A stretch of 64,000 nucleotides of DNA from Tsukamurella paurometabola DSM 20162 (GTDB lineage: Bacteria > Actinomycetota > Actinomycetes > Mycobacteriales > Mycobacteriaceae): NCBI RefSeq assembly GCF_000092225.1, contig NC_014158.1:3286001-3350000 (forward strand), given 5' to 3'. The notes under the pieces were generated by a model. That model saw only the letters and a list, made by a program, of their open reading frames with translations, was not told the DNA's origin and did no database searches. Of the stretch, positions 7,455 to 18,737 are shown piece by piece (position 1 is the stretch's first letter; each line of letters starts with the position of its first letter). The translations under genes were made by a program, and so were the position numbers.

Positions 7455-10400
7455 GTGTCTGATGCCGCCTCCGCGCCTACCCCCGCACTCTCCGGATTGA
7501 CCAGGGCGGTCGCCGCGGACCCGGACGTCGTCGCGTTCGCCGGCGCGGCCGGACGCCCCGACCTCACGGTGACCGCCGTCGACGGGGCCCGCCCGTTCCT
7601 CCTCTCGGCGCTGGCCGGTCAGGCGCCCGTCCTGGTGGTCACCGCCACCGGCCGCGAGGCCGACGATCTCACCTCGGAACTGCGCGAAACCCTCGGCGCG
7701 GACGCCGTCACCCAGTTCCCGAGCTGGGAGACCCTGCCGCACGAGCGCCTCTCCCCCGGCGCCGACACCGTCGGCCGCCGCCTGCAGGTGCTCCGCCGCC
7801 TCGCCTGGCCCGATGACGCCCAGTACGGCGCGCCCCTGCGCGCCGTGGTCGCAACCGTCCGCTCCCTGGTGCAACCCATGGCACCGGGGCTGGGCGATGC
7901 CCCGTCGGTCACCCTGCGCGAGGGCGAGGAATTCGATTTCGAGGAGCTCATCGAAACCCTCGTCGAACTCGCGTACACCCGCGTCGACATGGTGGGCAAG
8001 CGCGGCGAGTTCGCGGTCCGCGGCGGTATTCTCGACATCTTCCCCACGACCACGGATCTCCCTGTGCGCGTGGAATTCTGGGGTGACGAGATCACCGACC
8101 TGCGCGCCTTCTCCGTTGCCGACCAGCGCAGCCAGCCCGAGGTGCAGGTGGGCACGGTGCACGTGTATCCGTGCCGCGAACTGTTGCTCACCGCCGATGT
8201 GCGCGACCGCGCCGCCACGCTCAAGGCGGAGCACGAATCCGACGCCGCGCTCGCCGAGATGCTGGAGAAGCTCGCGCAGGGCATCCCCGTCGAGGGCATG
8301 GAGGCGCTCATCCCCGCCCTGGTACCGGGCGAACTGCAACTGCTCACCGATGTGCTCCCCGACGGCACCCACACCGTCCTGCTCGATCCCGAGAAGATCC
8401 GCACCCGCGCAGCCGATCTCGCACGCACCGGACAGGAGTTCCTGGAAGCCTCCTGGACCGCCGCGGCGTTGGGATCCTCCGCTCCGCTCGACCCGAGCGG
8501 CATCGACCTCGGCGCCAGCGCCTACCGCGGCCTGGACGACGTGCACGCCTCCGTATCTGCGCAGGGCCACCCGTGGTGGACCATCTCGCCGCTCGCCGCG
8601 GGCCCGGACACCGACGACGATCACCTCACCGTGCACGCCGAACACGCCCCCGCACCCCGCGGCTCGGAAGCCGAGGCGGAGAAGCTGTTCGCCACACTGC
8701 GCGCCCACGCCGCATCCGGCGGCAGCGGTGTGATCGTGGTGGCCGGGCGGGGAACCCGGGCCCGCATTCTGGAGCGGCTGCGCGATGCCGAGGTGCCCGC
8801 CTCCGAACTCGAGGCGGGAGAGGGGCCCCGCCCGGGCACCGTCGGCGTGCTCCGCGGCAGCCTGCAGACCGGCTTGACGGTGCCCTCGCAGCAGCTGGTA
8901 CTGCTCGCCGAACCCGACCTCACCGGTAACCGGGTGGCGGGCGTCGGTGACGGCCGCCGGCTTCCGGCCAAGCGCCGCAACCAGGTAGACCCGCTCGCCC
9001 TCACGGCCGGCGATCTGGTGGTCCATGACGAACACGGCATCGGGAAGTTCGTCGAGATGATCGAACGCACCGTGGCCGGGGCGCGCCGCGAGTACCTGGT
9101 GATCGAATATGCGCCCAGCAAGCGCGGCCAACCCGGCGACAAGTTGTTCGTGCCCATGGAATCGCTCGACCAGCTCTCCCGGTACGTCGGCGGCGAGATG
9201 CCCGCGCTGTCGAAGATGGGCGGCAGCGATTGGCAGAACACCAAGCGCAAGGCCCGCAAGGCCGTTCGGGAGATCGCCGGCGAGCTGGTACAGCTCTACG
9301 CCGCCCGCAACGCGGCGCCCGGCCACGCGTTCGCGCCCGACAGTCCGTGGCAACGCGAGATGGAGGACGCCTTCCCGTTCACCGAGACGGTCGACCAGAT
9401 GACGGTGATCGGCGATGTGAAATCCGATATGGAGAAGGCGGTCCCGATGGACCGGGTGGTGATCGGCGACGTGGGGTACGGCAAGACCGAGATCGCCGTA
9501 CGCGCCGCGTTCAAAGCCGTGCAGGACGGCAAGCAGGTGGCCGTGCTCGTGCCCACCACACTGCTCGCACAGCAGCACCTGAAGACCTTCGTCGACCGGA
9601 TGCAGGGCTTCCCGGTCACGGTGAAGGGCCTGTCCCGCTTCACCGACAGGCACGAGACCGAGCAGGTCCTCGAAGGCCTGGCCGACGGCAGCGTGGACAT
9701 CGTCGTGGGCACGCACCGACTGCTGCAGACCGGCGTGCGGTGGAAGGATCTCGGGCTCGTGGTCGTGGACGAGGAGCAGCGGTTCGGGGTGGAGCACAAG
9801 GAGCACATCAAGGCATTGCGCACCAACGTCGACGTGCTCACGATGAGCGCCACCCCCATTCCCCGCACCCTGGAGATGAGCATGGCGGGCATCCGCGAGA
9901 TGTCCACCATTCTCACCCCACCGGAGGAGCGCCACCCCGTGCTCACCTATGTGGGCCCGTACGACAACAAGCAGGTGGCCGCCGCCATCCGGCGCGAGCT
10001 GCTGCGCGACGGCCAGGTGTTCTACGTGCACAACCGCGTCAGCTCGATCGACAAGGCCGCCAAGCAGATCCGGGATATGGTTCCCGAGGCGCGCGTCGTG
10101 GTGGCGCACGGCCAGATGGGCGAGGAAGCGCTGGAGAGCACGGTGCAGGGTTTCTGGAACCGCGAGTTCGACGTGCTCGTGTGCACCACCATCGTCGAGA
10201 CCGGCCTGGACATCTCCAACGCGAACACCCTCATCGTGGAGCGCGCGGAGAACCTGGGTCTCTCCCAGCTGCATCAGTTGCGCGGACGTGTGGGTCGCTC
10301 CCGCGAACGCGGCTATGCGTACTTCCTCTACCCGTCGGAGAAGCCACTCACCGAGACCGCCTACGATCGCCTGTCGACCATCGCGCAGAACAACGAGCTC

Positions 10401-11111
10401 GGCGCCGGCATGGCCGTTGCGATGAAGGATCTGGAGATCCGCGGCGCCGGAAACGTGCTGGGCGCAGAGCAGTCCGGACACGTCGCGGGTGTCGGCTTCG
10501 ATCTCTACGTGCGCCTCGTGGGCGAAGCGGTCGAAGCTTTCCGTGCAGCCGCCGACGGAACGCCGATCACCCTCCCGGAAGAGCAGAAGGAGGTGCGCAT
10601 CGACCTGCCGGTGGATGCGCACATCCCACCCGACTACGTCACCAGCGATCGACTCCGCCTGGAGGCCTACCGCAAGCTGGCAGCGGCGCACGATGATTCG
10701 GCTGTCGCCGAAGTACTCACCGAGCTCACCGACCGATACGGGCCGCCCCCGGTCGAGGTGGAACGGCTGGCCGCGATCGCCCGACTGCGATCGCTGGCCC
10801 GGGCCGCCGGCGTCACCGAGGTCAGCGTGAGCGGCACCACCGTTCGCGTCTCTCCGATGGAACTGCGGGACTCACAACAGCTCCGGCTCAAACGGCTCTA
10901 TCCGGGCGGCTCGTACCGGGCCACCACACGCACCGTCACCTTCCCGATCCCCCGCGTCGAAGGCGGCGGCGTCGGCAGCGAGCGAGTACGCGATATCGCA
11001 CTGCTCCAGGTGGTCGCGGACTTCCTGGCGGCGATGGACGGCAAGGGCGCGGGTTACTGGCGCCTCGATCAGCCACCGCGCGCCGCGGCACCGGCGGAGG
11101 CCGGTGCATGA
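7455..11111 (+). CDS. mfd: Transcription-repair coupling factor Mfd
   Basis: 1,218 residues, full family length. Mfd removes RNA polymerase stalled at lesions and recruits UvrA. N-terminal UvrB-like domains come first, then an RNA-polymerase-interacting region opening with [11 protein letters not shown] (about 520-530), then the RecG-like helicase core: Walker [10 protein letters not shown] (about 671-679), D-E-E-Q box (about 771) with [14 protein letters not shown], and [14 protein letters not shown]-terminal TRCF domain follows. GTG was chosen because a TAGACT box lies 6 nt upstream. Its stop overlaps mazG, as in M. tuberculosis Rv1020-Rv1021. Confidence 0.97.
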   Translation: MSDAASAPTPALSGLTRAVAADPDVVAFAGAAGRPDLTVTAVDGARPFLLSALAGQAPVLVVTATGREADDLTSELRETLGADAVTQFPSWETLPHERLSPGADTVGRRLQVLRRLAWPDDAQYGAPLRAVVATVRSLVQPMAPGLGDAPSVTLREGEEFDFEELIETLVELAYTRVDMVGKRGEFAVRGGILDIFPTTTDLPVRVEFWGDEITDLRAFSVADQRSQPEVQVGTVHVYPCRELLLTADVRDRAATLKAEHESDAALAEMLEKLAQGIPVEGMEALIPALVPGELQLLTDVLPDGTHTVLLDPEKIRTRAADLARTGQEFLEASWTAAALGSSAPLDPSGIDLGASAYRGLDDVHASVSAQGHPWWTISPLAAGPDTDDDHLTVHAEHAPAPRGSEAEAEKLFATLRAHAASGGSGVIVVAGRGTRARILERLRDAEVPASELEAGEGPRPGTVGVLRGSLQTGLTVPSQQLVLLAEPDLTGNRVAGVGDGRRLPAKRRNQVDPLALTAGDLVVHDEHGIGKFVEMIERTVAGARREYLVIEYAPSKRGQPGDKLFVPMESLDQLSRYVGGEMPALSKMGGSDWQNTKRKARKAVREIAGELVQLYAARNAAPGHAFAPDSPWQREMEDAFPFTETVDQMTVIGDVKSDMEKAVPMDRVVIGDVGYGKTEIAVRAAFKAVQDGKQVAVLVPTTLLAQQHLKTFVDRMQGFPVTVKGLSRFTDRHETEQVLEGLADGSVDIVVGTHRLLQTGVRWKDLGLVVVDEEQRFGVEHKEHIKALRTNVDVLTMSATPIPRTLEMSMAGIREMSTILTPPEERHPVLTYVGPYDNKQVAAAIRRELLRDGQVFYVHNRVSSIDKAAKQIRDMVPEARVVVAHGQMGEEALESTVQGFWNREFDVLVCTTIVETGLDISNANTLIVERAENLGLSQLHQLRGRVGRSRERGYAYFLYPSEKPLTETAYDRLSTIAQNNELGAGMAVAMKDLEIRGAGNVLGAEQSGHVAGVGFDLYVRLVGEAVEAFRAAADGTPITLPEEQKEVRIDLPVDAHIPPDYVTSDRLRLEAYRKLAAAHDDSAVAEVLTELTDRYGPPPVEVERLAAIARLRSLARAAGVTEVSVSGTTVRVSPMELRDSQQLRLKRLYPGGSYRATTRTVTFPIPRVEGGGVGSERVRDIALLQVVADFLAAMDGKGAGYWRLDQPPRAAAPAEAGA

Positions 11112-12073
11112 GCGGCACCATCGTCCTCCTCGACCCGGCCCTCCCCGGCTACGTACCGATCGAGGCCGTCGCCCACCTGAGCGCCGGATCGGTGTTCTAC
11201 ACCGAAGAGCTTCCCGTCCGCGTGGCATGGAACCTGCCCGGCGCGCGCCCGGTGCTCGACGGTGCCGTGCCGGCGGACGCCGTCATCGTCTCGTCCGACC
11301 CCGAGCATCCCGCGGTTGTCACGCTCCGGGCGGCGGGTGCCGATGTGATCACCGGCCGCCGGCCCGCCGGGCTGGATGTGCTCGACGCGGTCGCCCTGAT
11401 CGATACGCTGCGCACCGTCGGGCCGTGGGAATCGGAGCAGACCCATGCGAGCCTGCTGCGCTATCTGGTCGAGGAGACCTACGAACTCGCCGACGCGGTG
11501 AGCGCGCTCGAGACTTCCGAGTCCGGGGACGCCGAGCGGGCCGAGCTGCGCAGCGAGCTGGGCGACCTGCTGCTGCAGGTGATCTTCCACGCGCGGATCG
11601 CGCAGGAGGCGAGCCGCGGCCCCTTCGGCATCGATGAGGTCGCGCGCACCCTGACCGCGAAGGTGCGCCGCCGCACCCCGCACCTGGCCGATGGGACCGA
11701 GGTTGACGTGGCGACCCAGGCCGATAATTGGGAACGACAGAAGCAACTCGAGAAGCAGGAGCGCGACGAGGCGTCCGTGCTCGACTCCATTTCGCTCGGG
11801 CAGCCCGCGCTCGCCCTGGCCGGGAAAATCTTCGAGCGGCTCCGGTCCGCGGGCTTCCCCGCCGAGCTGGTGCCCGAGTATGTGCGGACCATCACCGTAG
11901 ACCCGGCGGCCCAGGACCGGTCGGCGGAGCTGGAGTATCGCGAGCGGCTCCTCGACTTCGTGGCTCGAGTACGTTCGGCCGAGGCCCGGATGGCATCCGG
12001 CGAGGTAGACTCGTGGGCCTCAGCCTGGGATGACGCTCCCACCGGGAACCCCGAGGGCCCCGCCGGACGTTGA
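11108..12073 (+). CDS. mazG: Nucleoside triphosphate pyrophosphohydrolase MazG
   Basis: 321 residues. MazG hydrolyses (d)NTPs to monophosphates and pyrophosphate, cleaning damaged nucleotides. An N-terminal region (1-100) of the mycobacterial type precedes the MazG fold. The metal-binding E-E-x-x-E is at 122-126 and the partner E-L-G-D at 150-153, both intact. ATG overlaps the mfd stop, so both genome-care genes are co-expressed. A second catalytic helix set in the C-terminal half is degenerate, as usual for actinobacterial MazG. Confidence 0.93.
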   Translation: MSGTIVLLDPALPGYVPIEAVAHLSAGSVFYTEELPVRVAWNLPGARPVLDGAVPADAVIVSSDPEHPAVVTLRAAGADVITGRRPAGLDVLDAVALIDTLRTVGPWESEQTHASLLRYLVEETYELADAVSALETSESGDAERAELRSELGDLLLQVIFHARIAQEASRGPFGIDEVARTLTAKVRRRTPHLADGTEVDVATQADNWERQKQLEKQERDEASVLDSISLGQPALALAGKIFERLRSAGFPAELVPEYVRTITVDPAAQDRSAELEYRERLLDFVARVRSAEARMASGEVDSWASAWDDAPTGNPEGPAGR

Positions 12074-12108
12074 TCCGATATTCGGACACAAGGAAGCTCG
12101 ACCACAGC

Positions 12109-12834
12109 ATGATCAGTACCCGCGTGCGCGCGGCCGTCGTCGCGGTCGCGGCGATGACACTCGCCTCGTGCGGAGCTATCGGTCAGCGCATAGACATCCC
12201 CGACGGCATCCCGCCCGGCCCCGGTGCCCCGGTGCCGTACATCAACGTCAACGGTCCCGGCCGTACCGCGGAACTGCTCCGCGACTGGGCGACGCCGATC
12301 AGCGTGGCGACGGGCATCCCCCGGATCTCGCTCGAGGCTTACGGCAATGCCGCCGAAGCGATGCGCCAGCGCACCCCCGAGTGCGGGATCGCGTGGACGA
12401 CGCTCGCCGGGATCGCCTTCATCGAGAGCAAGCACGGGACCTTCCGCGGCGCCACCGTCGCGCCCGACGGCAAGGTGTCGCCGCCGATCCGTGGCGTACC
12501 GCTCGACGGCACCAACGGTAACCAGGAGATCCTGGCCACCGGCACCGACCCGCACCGGCCGAACGCGAAGTACGACGCCGCCATGGGGCCCTTCCAGTTC
12601 ATCCCCGAAACCTGGAAGCGGTTCGGCGTGGATGCCAACGGCGACGGTCGGCCGGATCCCGACAACATCGACGACGCCGCACTCACCGCAGCCCGGTACC
12701 TGTGCGTATCGGGCGGCGACCTCACCACTGCCCGGGGATGGGAGAAGGGCGTGATGGTCTACAACCAGTCGCGCAAGTACCTCGTGGACGTACGTGACGC
12801 CGCCGCGGCGTACTCGGTGAACGTCCAGCCCTGA
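12109..12834 (+). CDS. lpqU: Lytic transglycosylase-like lipoprotein (LpqU type)
   Basis: 241 residues. The lipoprotein signal ends in lipobox L-A-S-C with Cys21. The rest is an SLT/MltB-like peptidoglycan lytic transglycosylase: catalytic-type Glu106 in G-I-A-F-I-E-S-K-H-G, then the A-M-G-P-F-Q-F-I-P-x-T-W signature. It is expected to cut glycan strands from the membrane outer face. ATG 12109 gives a proper signal peptide and has AGGAAG upstream; a TTG at 12070 overlapping the mazG stop is possible but would bury the signal. The order mfd-mazG-lpqU matches M. tuberculosis; eno, next there, is absent here. Confidence 0.88.
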   Translation: MISTRVRAAVVAVAAMTLASCGAIGQRIDIPDGIPPGPGAPVPYINVNGPGRTAELLRDWATPISVATGIPRISLEAYGNAAEAMRQRTPECGIAWTTLAGIAFIESKHGTFRGATVAPDGKVSPPIRGVPLDGTNGNQEILATGTDPHRPNAKYDAAMGPFQFIPETWKRFGVDANGDGRPDPDNIDDAALTAARYLCVSGGDLTTARGWEKGVMVYNQSRKYLVDVRDAAAAYSVNVQP

Positions 12835-12896
12835 TTCCCAGCGCACCCGCACGGTGCTGGCACCGGATTCCCAGGATCACATCGCAGGATTCGGGT

Positions 12897-13106
12897 ATGT
12901 CGAACACAGCCAAAGCCCTCGTCGCCGGCATTATCGTGCTGACCGGCCTCGCCGTTCCCGCCGCCGCGTCCGCAGACACGCCGCAGATGTACGACCCGTG
13001 CGCTGCCACCCTGGAGGGGCAGCGGATCACGACCCCCTCGGGCGACACGCTCGAGTGCGTCGCCACGGATGTCGGCACCGGCTACGACTGGGAAGAGCCG
13101 AACTGA
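12897..13106 (+). CDS. Small secreted protein, unknown
   Basis: 69 residues: a Sec signal peptide (hydrophobic 7-22, cleavage near A-S-A-D) and a mature part of about 42 residues with two cysteines that could pair (C-A-A-T and L-E-C-V). No family recognised. The gene stands alone between lpqU and a convergent small gene. It could be an exported peptide or a wall-associated protein. Confidence 0.65.
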   Translation: MSNTAKALVAGIIVLTGLAVPAAASADTPQMYDPCAATLEGQRITTPSGDTLECVATDVGTGYDWEEPN

Positions 13107-13115
13107 TGGCGAGGA

Positions 13116-13430
13116 TCAGTGCGCCAGCCGGAATTCGAGAGAGCGCGCGGTCCCGGCGGCATTACCCGCCGCGACCAGTTCGGCGTTCGCATCGGTGATC
13201 ACCGCCTGGAGTTCCCCCGGAGCCATCCCGAGCTTATCGGCGTGAATATGGAGATCCGCGGCCAAGTCGTAGAGCAACGAGCCGAGGGCGCGCCGGTAGT
13301 GGCCCTCGGGATCGCCACTGTTCGCAGCGTTGTGCCCCAGTTGATTGAGCAGATTCCGGAGATCGTTGCGATTCCTGCGTGATTCTTCGCCGGAGGATTG
13401 ATCCTGGTCTGACAATGCAGGCTCTGACAT
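13116..13430 (-). CDS. Small cytosolic protein, unknown
   Basis: 104 residues, mainly helical and acidic, with no signal peptide and no recognised domain. It starts at ATG 13430 (M-S-E-P-A-L); an ATG two codons upstream (13436) is equally possible. The sequence just upstream is AT-rich for this genome and probably carries the promoter. Coding status rests on the clean frame and amino acid make-up. Confidence 0.5.
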   Translation of the reverse strand: MSEPALSDQDQSSGEESRRNRNDLRNLLNQLGHNAANSGDPEGHYRRALGSLLYDLAADLHIHADKLGMAPGELQAVITDANAELVAAGNAAGTARSLEFRLAH

Positions 13431-13506
13431 GCACATCAGGTTATGCAAGAAAATTAGAATGTCGCAACACGAAGACGAGAATTGCAATTCCACCGCATAG
13501 CCGAAG

Positions 13507-13578
13507 CTCTCCCGCCAGGACTCGAACCTGGAATGTCTGAACCAAAATCAGAAGTGTTGCCGATTACACCACGGGAGA
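13507..13578 (-). tRNA. tRNA-Gln (UUG anticodon)
   Basis: 72 nt without CCA. Read on the minus strand, the acceptor stem is TCTCCCG/CGGGAGA with discriminator G. The anticodon stem TCTGA/TCAGA encloses loop TTTTGGT, giving anticodon TTG, and the T arm CCAGG-TTCGAGT-CCTGG is canonical. Confidence 0.95.
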
Positions 13579-13699
13579 CCGCCGGCCCCGCGACACGCGC
13601 GCGGCCACCGCCAAGCATTGTGCCACGCCCGCCCGCGCTCGGCGTTCTCGTAGGATCGCACCCGATGAAGACGCGCAGCGAACCCCGAGGAGCCATCCG

Positions 13700-15151
13700 A
13701 TGACGAACGGCACGGCGGTAGTGATCCTCGCCGCAGGCGCGGGCACCCGGATGCGCTCGAAGACCCCCAAAGTGCTCCACGTCATCGCGGGGCGCACCCT
13801 GCTCGGCCACGCCCTGCACGCCGCGTCCGGCACCCGCCCCGATCACCTGGTCGTGGTCGTCGGCCACGACCGGGAGCGGGTCTCCGAGGCGGCCCTCGGG
13901 ACCGCCTCCGAACTGGACCACGAGATCCTGGTCGCCGTCCAGGAGGAGCAGCGCGGGACCGGCGACGCCGTGCAGGCCGGCCTGTCGGTGCTACCCGCCG
14001 GCTTCTCGGGCACCGTGATCGTGACCGCCGCCGACGTACCGCTCCTCGACACGGCGACACTCTCCGAGCTGCTCGTCACGCACACCTCCGGTGACGGCGC
14101 CGCCGTCACCGTGCTCACCACCGCGGTCGACGACCCCACCGGCTACGGCCGCGTGCTGCGCACGCAGGACGGACAGGTCACCCAGATCGTCGAGCAGAAG
14201 GACGCGACGCCCGAACAGCTCGCGATCACGGAGATCAACTCCGGTGTGTACGCCTTCGATCACGCCCAGCTCGTTGCCGCACTGGCTCAGCTGCGGCCCG
14301 ACAATTCGCAGGGCGAGTTGTACCTCACCGACGTCATCGGCATCGCCCGCGCGTCCGGCCAGTTGGTGCGCGGCGACCACATCGACGACGACATGCTGGT
14401 GGCCGGATGCAACGACCGGATCCAGCTCTCCCAGCTCGGCCGGGAACTGAACCGCCGGATCGTCGAGCGGCACCAGCTGGGCGGCGTCACCGTCGTCGAC
14501 CCGGCGAGCACCTACATCGACGTCGATGTCGAGATCGCGCCCGACGTGGTGATCCAGCCCGGCACGCACTTGCGCGGCGCCACGTCGATCGCCGAGGACG
14601 CGGTGATCGGTCCCGACACCACCCTGGTCGACACGGAGGTCGGCGCCGGGGCCAGCGTGCTCCGCAGCGAGGTGCACCTGTCCGTGATCGGCGAGAACGC
14701 CACCGTCGGACCGTTCAGCTACCTGCGGCCCAACACCGACCTGGGCCCCAAGGGAAAGATCGGCGCCTTCGCCGAGACGAAGAACGCGCGGATCGGGACG
14801 GGCAGCAAGATCCCGCACCTGAGCTACATCGGCGATGCCACCATCGGCGAGGGCAGCAACATCGGATGCGCCACGGTGACGGTGAATTACGACGGGGTGA
14901 ACAAACATCGAACCGTGATCGGCGACCATGTGCGCATCGGCTCGGACACGATGCTGATCGCGCCGGTGGAGGTGGGCGACGGGGCGTACAGCGGGGCGGG
15001 TACCGTGATCAAGCGCGACGTGCCGCCGGGAGCCCTGGCGGTCTCCGCCGCGGATCAGCGAAACATCGAGGAATGGGTACTTCGCCGGCGCCCGGGCACG
15101 AGCTCAGCCGACGCAGCCCAGAAGGCTATCGCGAGGATTGACGAGCAGTGA
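13700..15151 (+). CDS. glmU: Bifunctional GlmU: glucosamine-1-P acetyltransferase / UTP uridylyltransferase
   Basis: 483 residues. It makes UDP-N-acetylglucosamine for peptidoglycan and arabinogalactan linkage. The N-terminal uridylyltransferase has [15 protein letters not shown] (10-24). The C-terminal acetyltransferase is a left-handed beta helix of hexapeptide repeats with [14 protein letters not shown] near 395-408. A GAGGA element precedes ATG. The stop overlaps the prs GTG start. The tRNA-Gln gene diverges upstream. Confidence 0.97.
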   Translation: MTNGTAVVILAAGAGTRMRSKTPKVLHVIAGRTLLGHALHAASGTRPDHLVVVVGHDRERVSEAALGTASELDHEILVAVQEEQRGTGDAVQAGLSVLPAGFSGTVIVTAADVPLLDTATLSELLVTHTSGDGAAVTVLTTAVDDPTGYGRVLRTQDGQVTQIVEQKDATPEQLAITEINSGVYAFDHAQLVAALAQLRPDNSQGELYLTDVIGIARASGQLVRGDHIDDDMLVAGCNDRIQLSQLGRELNRRIVERHQLGGVTVVDPASTYIDVDVEIAPDVVIQPGTHLRGATSIAEDAVIGPDTTLVDTEVGAGASVLRSEVHLSVIGENATVGPFSYLRPNTDLGPKGKIGAFAETKNARIGTGSKIPHLSYIGDATIGEGSNIGCATVTVNYDGVNKHRTVIGDHVRIGSDTMLIAPVEVGDGAYSGAGTVIKRDVPPGALAVSAADQRNIEEWVLRRRPGTSSADAAQKAIARIDEQ

Positions 15152-16125
15152 ACAACTGGATCGATAACCAGAAGAACCTGATGCTGTTCTCGGGCCGTGC
15201 CCACCCCGAGCTGGCGCAGCAGGTCGCCGACGAGCTCGGTGTCGAGGTCACCCCGCAGACGGCACGCGATTTCGCCAACGGCGAGATCTTCGTCCGATTC
15301 GAGGAGTCCGTGCGCGGCAGCGACGCCTTCGTGCTGCAGAGCGCGCCGTACCCGGTCAATCAGTGGGTCATGGAGACGCTGATCATGATCGACGCGCTCA
15401 AGCGCGGTTCGGCGAAGCGGATCACCGCGATCCTGCCGTTCTATCCGTACGCCCGCCAGGACAAGAAGCACCGCGGCCGCGAGCCCATCTCCGCCCGCCT
15501 CATCGCCGACCTGTTCAAGACCGCGGGAGCCGACCGGATCATCACCGTCGACCTGCACACCGACCAGATCCAGGGCTTCTTCGACGGCCCCGTCGACCAC
15601 ATGCACGCGCAGACGATGCTGGCCGACTACGTGCGCGAGCACTACGGCACCGACAACATGGTGGTCGTGAGCCCCGACGCCGGTCGCGTCAAGGTGGGTG
15701 AGAAGTGGGCCGACGCGCTCGACGGTGCGCCGCTGGCCTTCGTGCACAAGACTCGTGACCCCAACGTCGCCAACCAGGTCAAGAGCAACCGCGTCGTGGG
15801 CGACGTCGCCGGCCGCACCTGCGTGCTGATCGACGACATGATCGACACCGGCGGCACGATCGCCGGCGCCGTCGGCGTGCTCAAGGAGGCCGGCGCTAAG
15901 GACGTGATCATCGCGACCACGCACGGCGTCTTCTCCGAGCCCGCCACCGAGCGGCTCGCGAACTGCGGCGCGCGCGAGGTGATCGCGACCAACACGCTCC
16001 CGATCCCGGCAGAGAAGCACTTCCCCACGCTCACCGTGCTGCCGATCGCCCCGCTGCTCGCCCGCACCATCCGCGAGGTGTTCGAGAACGGCTCGGTGAC
16101 CAGCCTGTTCAACGGCAACGCGTAG
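15148..16125 (+). CDS. prs: Ribose-phosphate pyrophosphokinase
   Basis: 325 residues. It makes PRPP from ribose-5-phosphate and ATP for nucleotides, His, Trp and, in this order, the arabinan precursor decaprenyl-phosphoryl ribose. Motifs: catalytic flexible loop [11 protein letters not shown] (about 109-119), metal site [13 protein letters not shown], and PRPP-binding loop [13 protein letters not shown] (about 228-240). GTG overlaps the glmU stop, the same pairing as in mycobacteria. Confidence 0.97.
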   Translation: MNNWIDNQKNLMLFSGRAHPELAQQVADELGVEVTPQTARDFANGEIFVRFEESVRGSDAFVLQSAPYPVNQWVMETLIMIDALKRGSAKRITAILPFYPYARQDKKHRGREPISARLIADLFKTAGADRIITVDLHTDQIQGFFDGPVDHMHAQTMLADYVREHYGTDNMVVVSPDAGRVKVGEKWADALDGAPLAFVHKTRDPNVANQVKSNRVVGDVAGRTCVLIDDMIDTGGTIAGAVGVLKEAGAKDVIIATTHGVFSEPATERLANCGAREVIATNTLPIPAEKHFPTLTVLPIAPLLARTIREVFENGSVTSLFNGNA

Positions 16126-16147
16126 GCGCCCGGACGAGGTGGCGAGC

Positions 16148-16489
16148 ATGGATGCGACGATCTACCACAACCCCCGCTGCACCAAGTCCCGCCAGGCACT
16201 CGCCCGGCTGGAGGAGGCCGGGGCGACGGTGACCGTGGTCAAGTACCTCGACCAGGTTCCGTCCAAGGCGCAGCTGAGAACGCTGATCGAGGACGCCGGG
16301 CTCACCGTGCGGCAGGCGGTACGCACCCGCGAGGCCGAGTACAAGGACCTCGGGCTGGCCGATGCCACCGACGATCAACTGCTCGACGCAATGATCGCGC
16401 ACCCGAAGCTGATCGAGCGGCCCTTCGTGGTGACCGGCAAGGGCACCCGGATGGCCCGCCCCACCGAGGCGATCGACGAGATCCTCTAG
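16148..16489 (+). CDS. ArsC-family arsenate reductase-like protein
   Basis: 113 residues of the thioredoxin-fold ArsC/Spx family. N-terminal Y-H-N-P-R-C-T-K-S-R has the catalytic-type Cys11, and the C-terminal P-F-V-V-T-G-K-G-T-R-M-A-R-P has the Arg cluster used by glutaredoxin-linked arsenate reductases. ATG 16148 was preferred to GTG 16139 because a GAGG element lies 9 nt before it. No arsenic efflux genes are near, so a general reductase role is possible. Confidence 0.82.
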   Translation: MDATIYHNPRCTKSRQALARLEEAGATVTVVKYLDQVPSKAQLRTLIEDAGLTVRQAVRTREAEYKDLGLADATDDQLLDAMIAHPKLIERPFVVTGKGTRMARPTEAIDEIL

Positions 16490-16498
16490 CGAAGGCCG

Positions 16499-17407
16499 AT
16501 GCTTTTCCGGCAGCTCGAGTACTTCGTCGCCCTGGCCCGGGAGCGTCACTTCGCCCGTGCCGCGAGCGCCTGTTACGTCTCGCAGCCCGCGCTGTCGGAA
16601 GCGATCCGCAAGCTCGAACGCGAGCTCGACGTGCCGCTGGTGCTTCGCGGCTCCTCGTTCGAGGGCCTGACCCCCGAGGGTGAACGGCTGGTCCCCTGGG
16701 CGCGACGCATCCTGGCCGACCGGGATGCACTCGAACACGAGGTGACCGCGCTACGCACCGGGTTGACGGGGGAACTCACGCTCGGGGTGATCCCGGCGGC
16801 CGCGACATCGGCCACCCAACTCACCGACCCGTTCTGCGCCGCGCACCCCCTGGTCCGGGTGCGGATGTGGGCGGGGTTGCGCTCGGCCGATGTGGTCGAG
16901 CGGATCCGCCGGTTCGAGCTGGATGCCGGGATCATCTACCCCGACGGGATCGATGCGGACGGGCTCACCGTGACACCGTTGTACACCGACCGGCACGTCG
17001 TGCTCGCCCACGAGGATCTGCTACCCGAGGGCGACGGTGCGCTCTCGTGGTCCGATGCGGCCCAACTACCGATGTGCCTGCTGCACAGCGGAATGCGCGG
17101 TCGAGACCTGATCGACGAGGTGGCCACAGCACACGGCGTACGGTTCGCGCCGCGCCTGGAATCGGATTCCGTTGCCACGCTCGTCGCGATGGTGGGCGCC
17201 GGCCGGTGGGCCACGATCGTGCCGCGGGCCTGGCTCGCGACCTACCGCGCACCGTCGGACACCCGGGTGGTCGAACTGGCCGCACCGCCCGGCGAGCTGG
17301 GCGATCGCGCCGAGCTCGCGGCACGGGTGGCCCTGGTGCGCCAGGCTGGGGAGCCCGAATCGGTGCTCGCCCGAGCGCTCGCGGACAGCGCCCCGAACGG
17401 CGGCTGA
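16499..17407 (+). CDS. LysR-family transcriptional regulator
   Basis: 302 residues: an N-terminal winged HTH (1-60; L-E-Y-F-V-A-L-A-R-E-R-H-F-A-R-A-A, then SQPALSEAIRKLE) and a C-terminal periplasmic-binding-like effector domain (about 90-295). It begins 9 nt after the arsC-like stop and ends 133 nt before the formate dehydrogenase gene, in the same direction. Formate dehydrogenase control is a reasonable guess from position; LysR genes are more often divergent from their targets. Confidence 0.88.
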   Translation: MLFRQLEYFVALARERHFARAASACYVSQPALSEAIRKLERELDVPLVLRGSSFEGLTPEGERLVPWARRILADRDALEHEVTALRTGLTGELTLGVIPAAATSATQLTDPFCAAHPLVRVRMWAGLRSADVVERIRRFELDAGIIYPDGIDADGLTVTPLYTDRHVVLAHEDLLPEGDGALSWSDAAQLPMCLLHSGMRGRDLIDEVATAHGVRFAPRLESDSVATLVAMVGAGRWATIVPRAWLATYRAPSDTRVVELAAPPGELGDRAELAARVALVRQAGEPESVLARALADSAPNGG

Positions 17408-17540
17408 CCCCCGGGCTGGGGTGATCGGCGCCGCCTATCGGGCGAGCGGAAACCGGTATTGGACGTGCCCGCGGATCGGCGGGAGAGTGGTTTCAGAGGG
17501 ACGAAATCGGTTCTCCCCCTCGCCGATTCAAGGAGTGATC

Positions 17541-18719
17541 ATGGCGAAGATTCTGTGTGTCCTGTACCCCGACCCGGTTACCGGCTACCCGCCCGAGTAC
17601 GCCCGAGACTCCATTCCGATGGTCGAGGCCTACCCCGACGGGCAGCCGATGCCCTCCCCCGCCACGATCGACTTCACCCCGGGTGAGCTCCTCGGCTGCG
17701 TCTCCGGCGAACTGGGCCTGCGGAAGTACCTGGAGGCCGCGGGCCACGAACTGGTCGTGACCTCCGACAAGGACGGCGCCGAGTTCGAGCGCCACCTCGC
17801 GGACGCGGAAGTGGTGATCTCACAGCCCTTCTGGCCCGCCTACCTCTCCGCCGAGCGGATCGCCAAGGCACCCAACCTCAAGCTCGCCCTCACTGCCGGA
17901 ATCGGTTCCGACCACGTCGATCTCGATGCCGCGATCAAATCCGGTATCACCGTGGCCGAGGTCACCTACAGCAACTCGATCAGCGTGGCCGAGCACGCCG
18001 TGATGCAGATCCTCACGCTGGTGCGCAACTTCGTCCCCTCGTACAAGTGGGTCATCGAGGGCGGCTGGAACATCGCCGACTGCGTGGAACGCGCCTACGA
18101 CCTGGAGGGCATGGACGTCGGTGTCATCGCGGCGGGCCGCATCGGCCAGGCGGTCCTGCGCCGGCTGGCGCCGTTCGGGGTGCGGCTGCACTACTTCGAC
18201 ACCCGACGGCTGCCGCTGGAGCTGGAGCAGGAGCTGAATCTCACCTTCCACGATTCGGTCGAATCCCTGGTGTCCTCCGTCGACGTGGTGGACGTGCACG
18301 CTCCCCTGCACCCGTCGACCTACCACATGTTCGACGCCGATCTGCTGGCCACGATGCGCCGCGGCTCGTACATCGTGAACACCGCGCGCGCCGAGATCAT
18401 GGTCCGCGACGATGTGGTGGCCGCCCTCGAATCGGGCCGCCTGGCCGGATACGCCGGCGATGTCTGGTACCCGCAGCCGCCGGCCGCCGACCACCCGTGG
18501 CGCACCATGCCCCACCACGCCATGACCCCGCACGTCTCCGGCACCACGCTGTCGGCGCAGGCCCGGTATGCGGCCGGTGCCCGGGAGATCCTGGAGGACT
18601 TCTTCGCCGGGTCCCCGATCCGCGACGAGTACCTCATCGTCGACGGAGGTGCGCTCGCCGGAGTCGGCGCGGCTTCGTACACCGCGGACGGCAAGGCCAG
18701 CCCTGGCGCCGGAGCCTGA
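17541..18719 (+). CDS. fdh: NAD-dependent formate dehydrogenase
   Basis: 392 residues, the length of metal-free NAD formate dehydrogenases of the D-2-hydroxyacid dehydrogenase superfamily; it oxidises formate to CO2 with NAD. The FDH-specific N-terminal part has P-P-E-Y-A-R-D. The Rossmann motif is G-V-I-A-A-G-R-I-G. The C-terminal signature W-Y-P-Q-P, then H-P-W-R-T-M-P-H, M-T-P-H-V-S-G-T-T-L-S has the catalytic Gln and His. AAGGAG lies 5 nt before ATG 17541, which settles the start although the frame is open far upstream. Confidence 0.95.
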   Translation: MAKILCVLYPDPVTGYPPEYARDSIPMVEAYPDGQPMPSPATIDFTPGELLGCVSGELGLRKYLEAAGHELVVTSDKDGAEFERHLADAEVVISQPFWPAYLSAERIAKAPNLKLALTAGIGSDHVDLDAAIKSGITVAEVTYSNSISVAEHAVMQILTLVRNFVPSYKWVIEGGWNIADCVERAYDLEGMDVGVIAAGRIGQAVLRRLAPFGVRLHYFDTRRLPLELEQELNLTFHDSVESLVSSVDVVDVHAPLHPSTYHMFDADLLATMRRGSYIVNTARAEIMVRDDVVAALESGRLAGYAGDVWYPQPPAADHPWRTMPHHAMTPHVSGTTLSAQARYAAGAREILEDFFAGSPIRDEYLIVDGGALAGVGAASYTADGKASPGAGA

Positions 18720-18737
18720 GTCCGGCCCACCACCCCG

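Noticed and set aside
7374-10691. 1,105-residue open frame on the minus strand opposite mfd
   Set aside because: It is the mirror of a strongly coding gene in GC-rich DNA; its product is rich in His, Gly, Arg and Ala with no domain, while mfd on the other strand is unmistakable.
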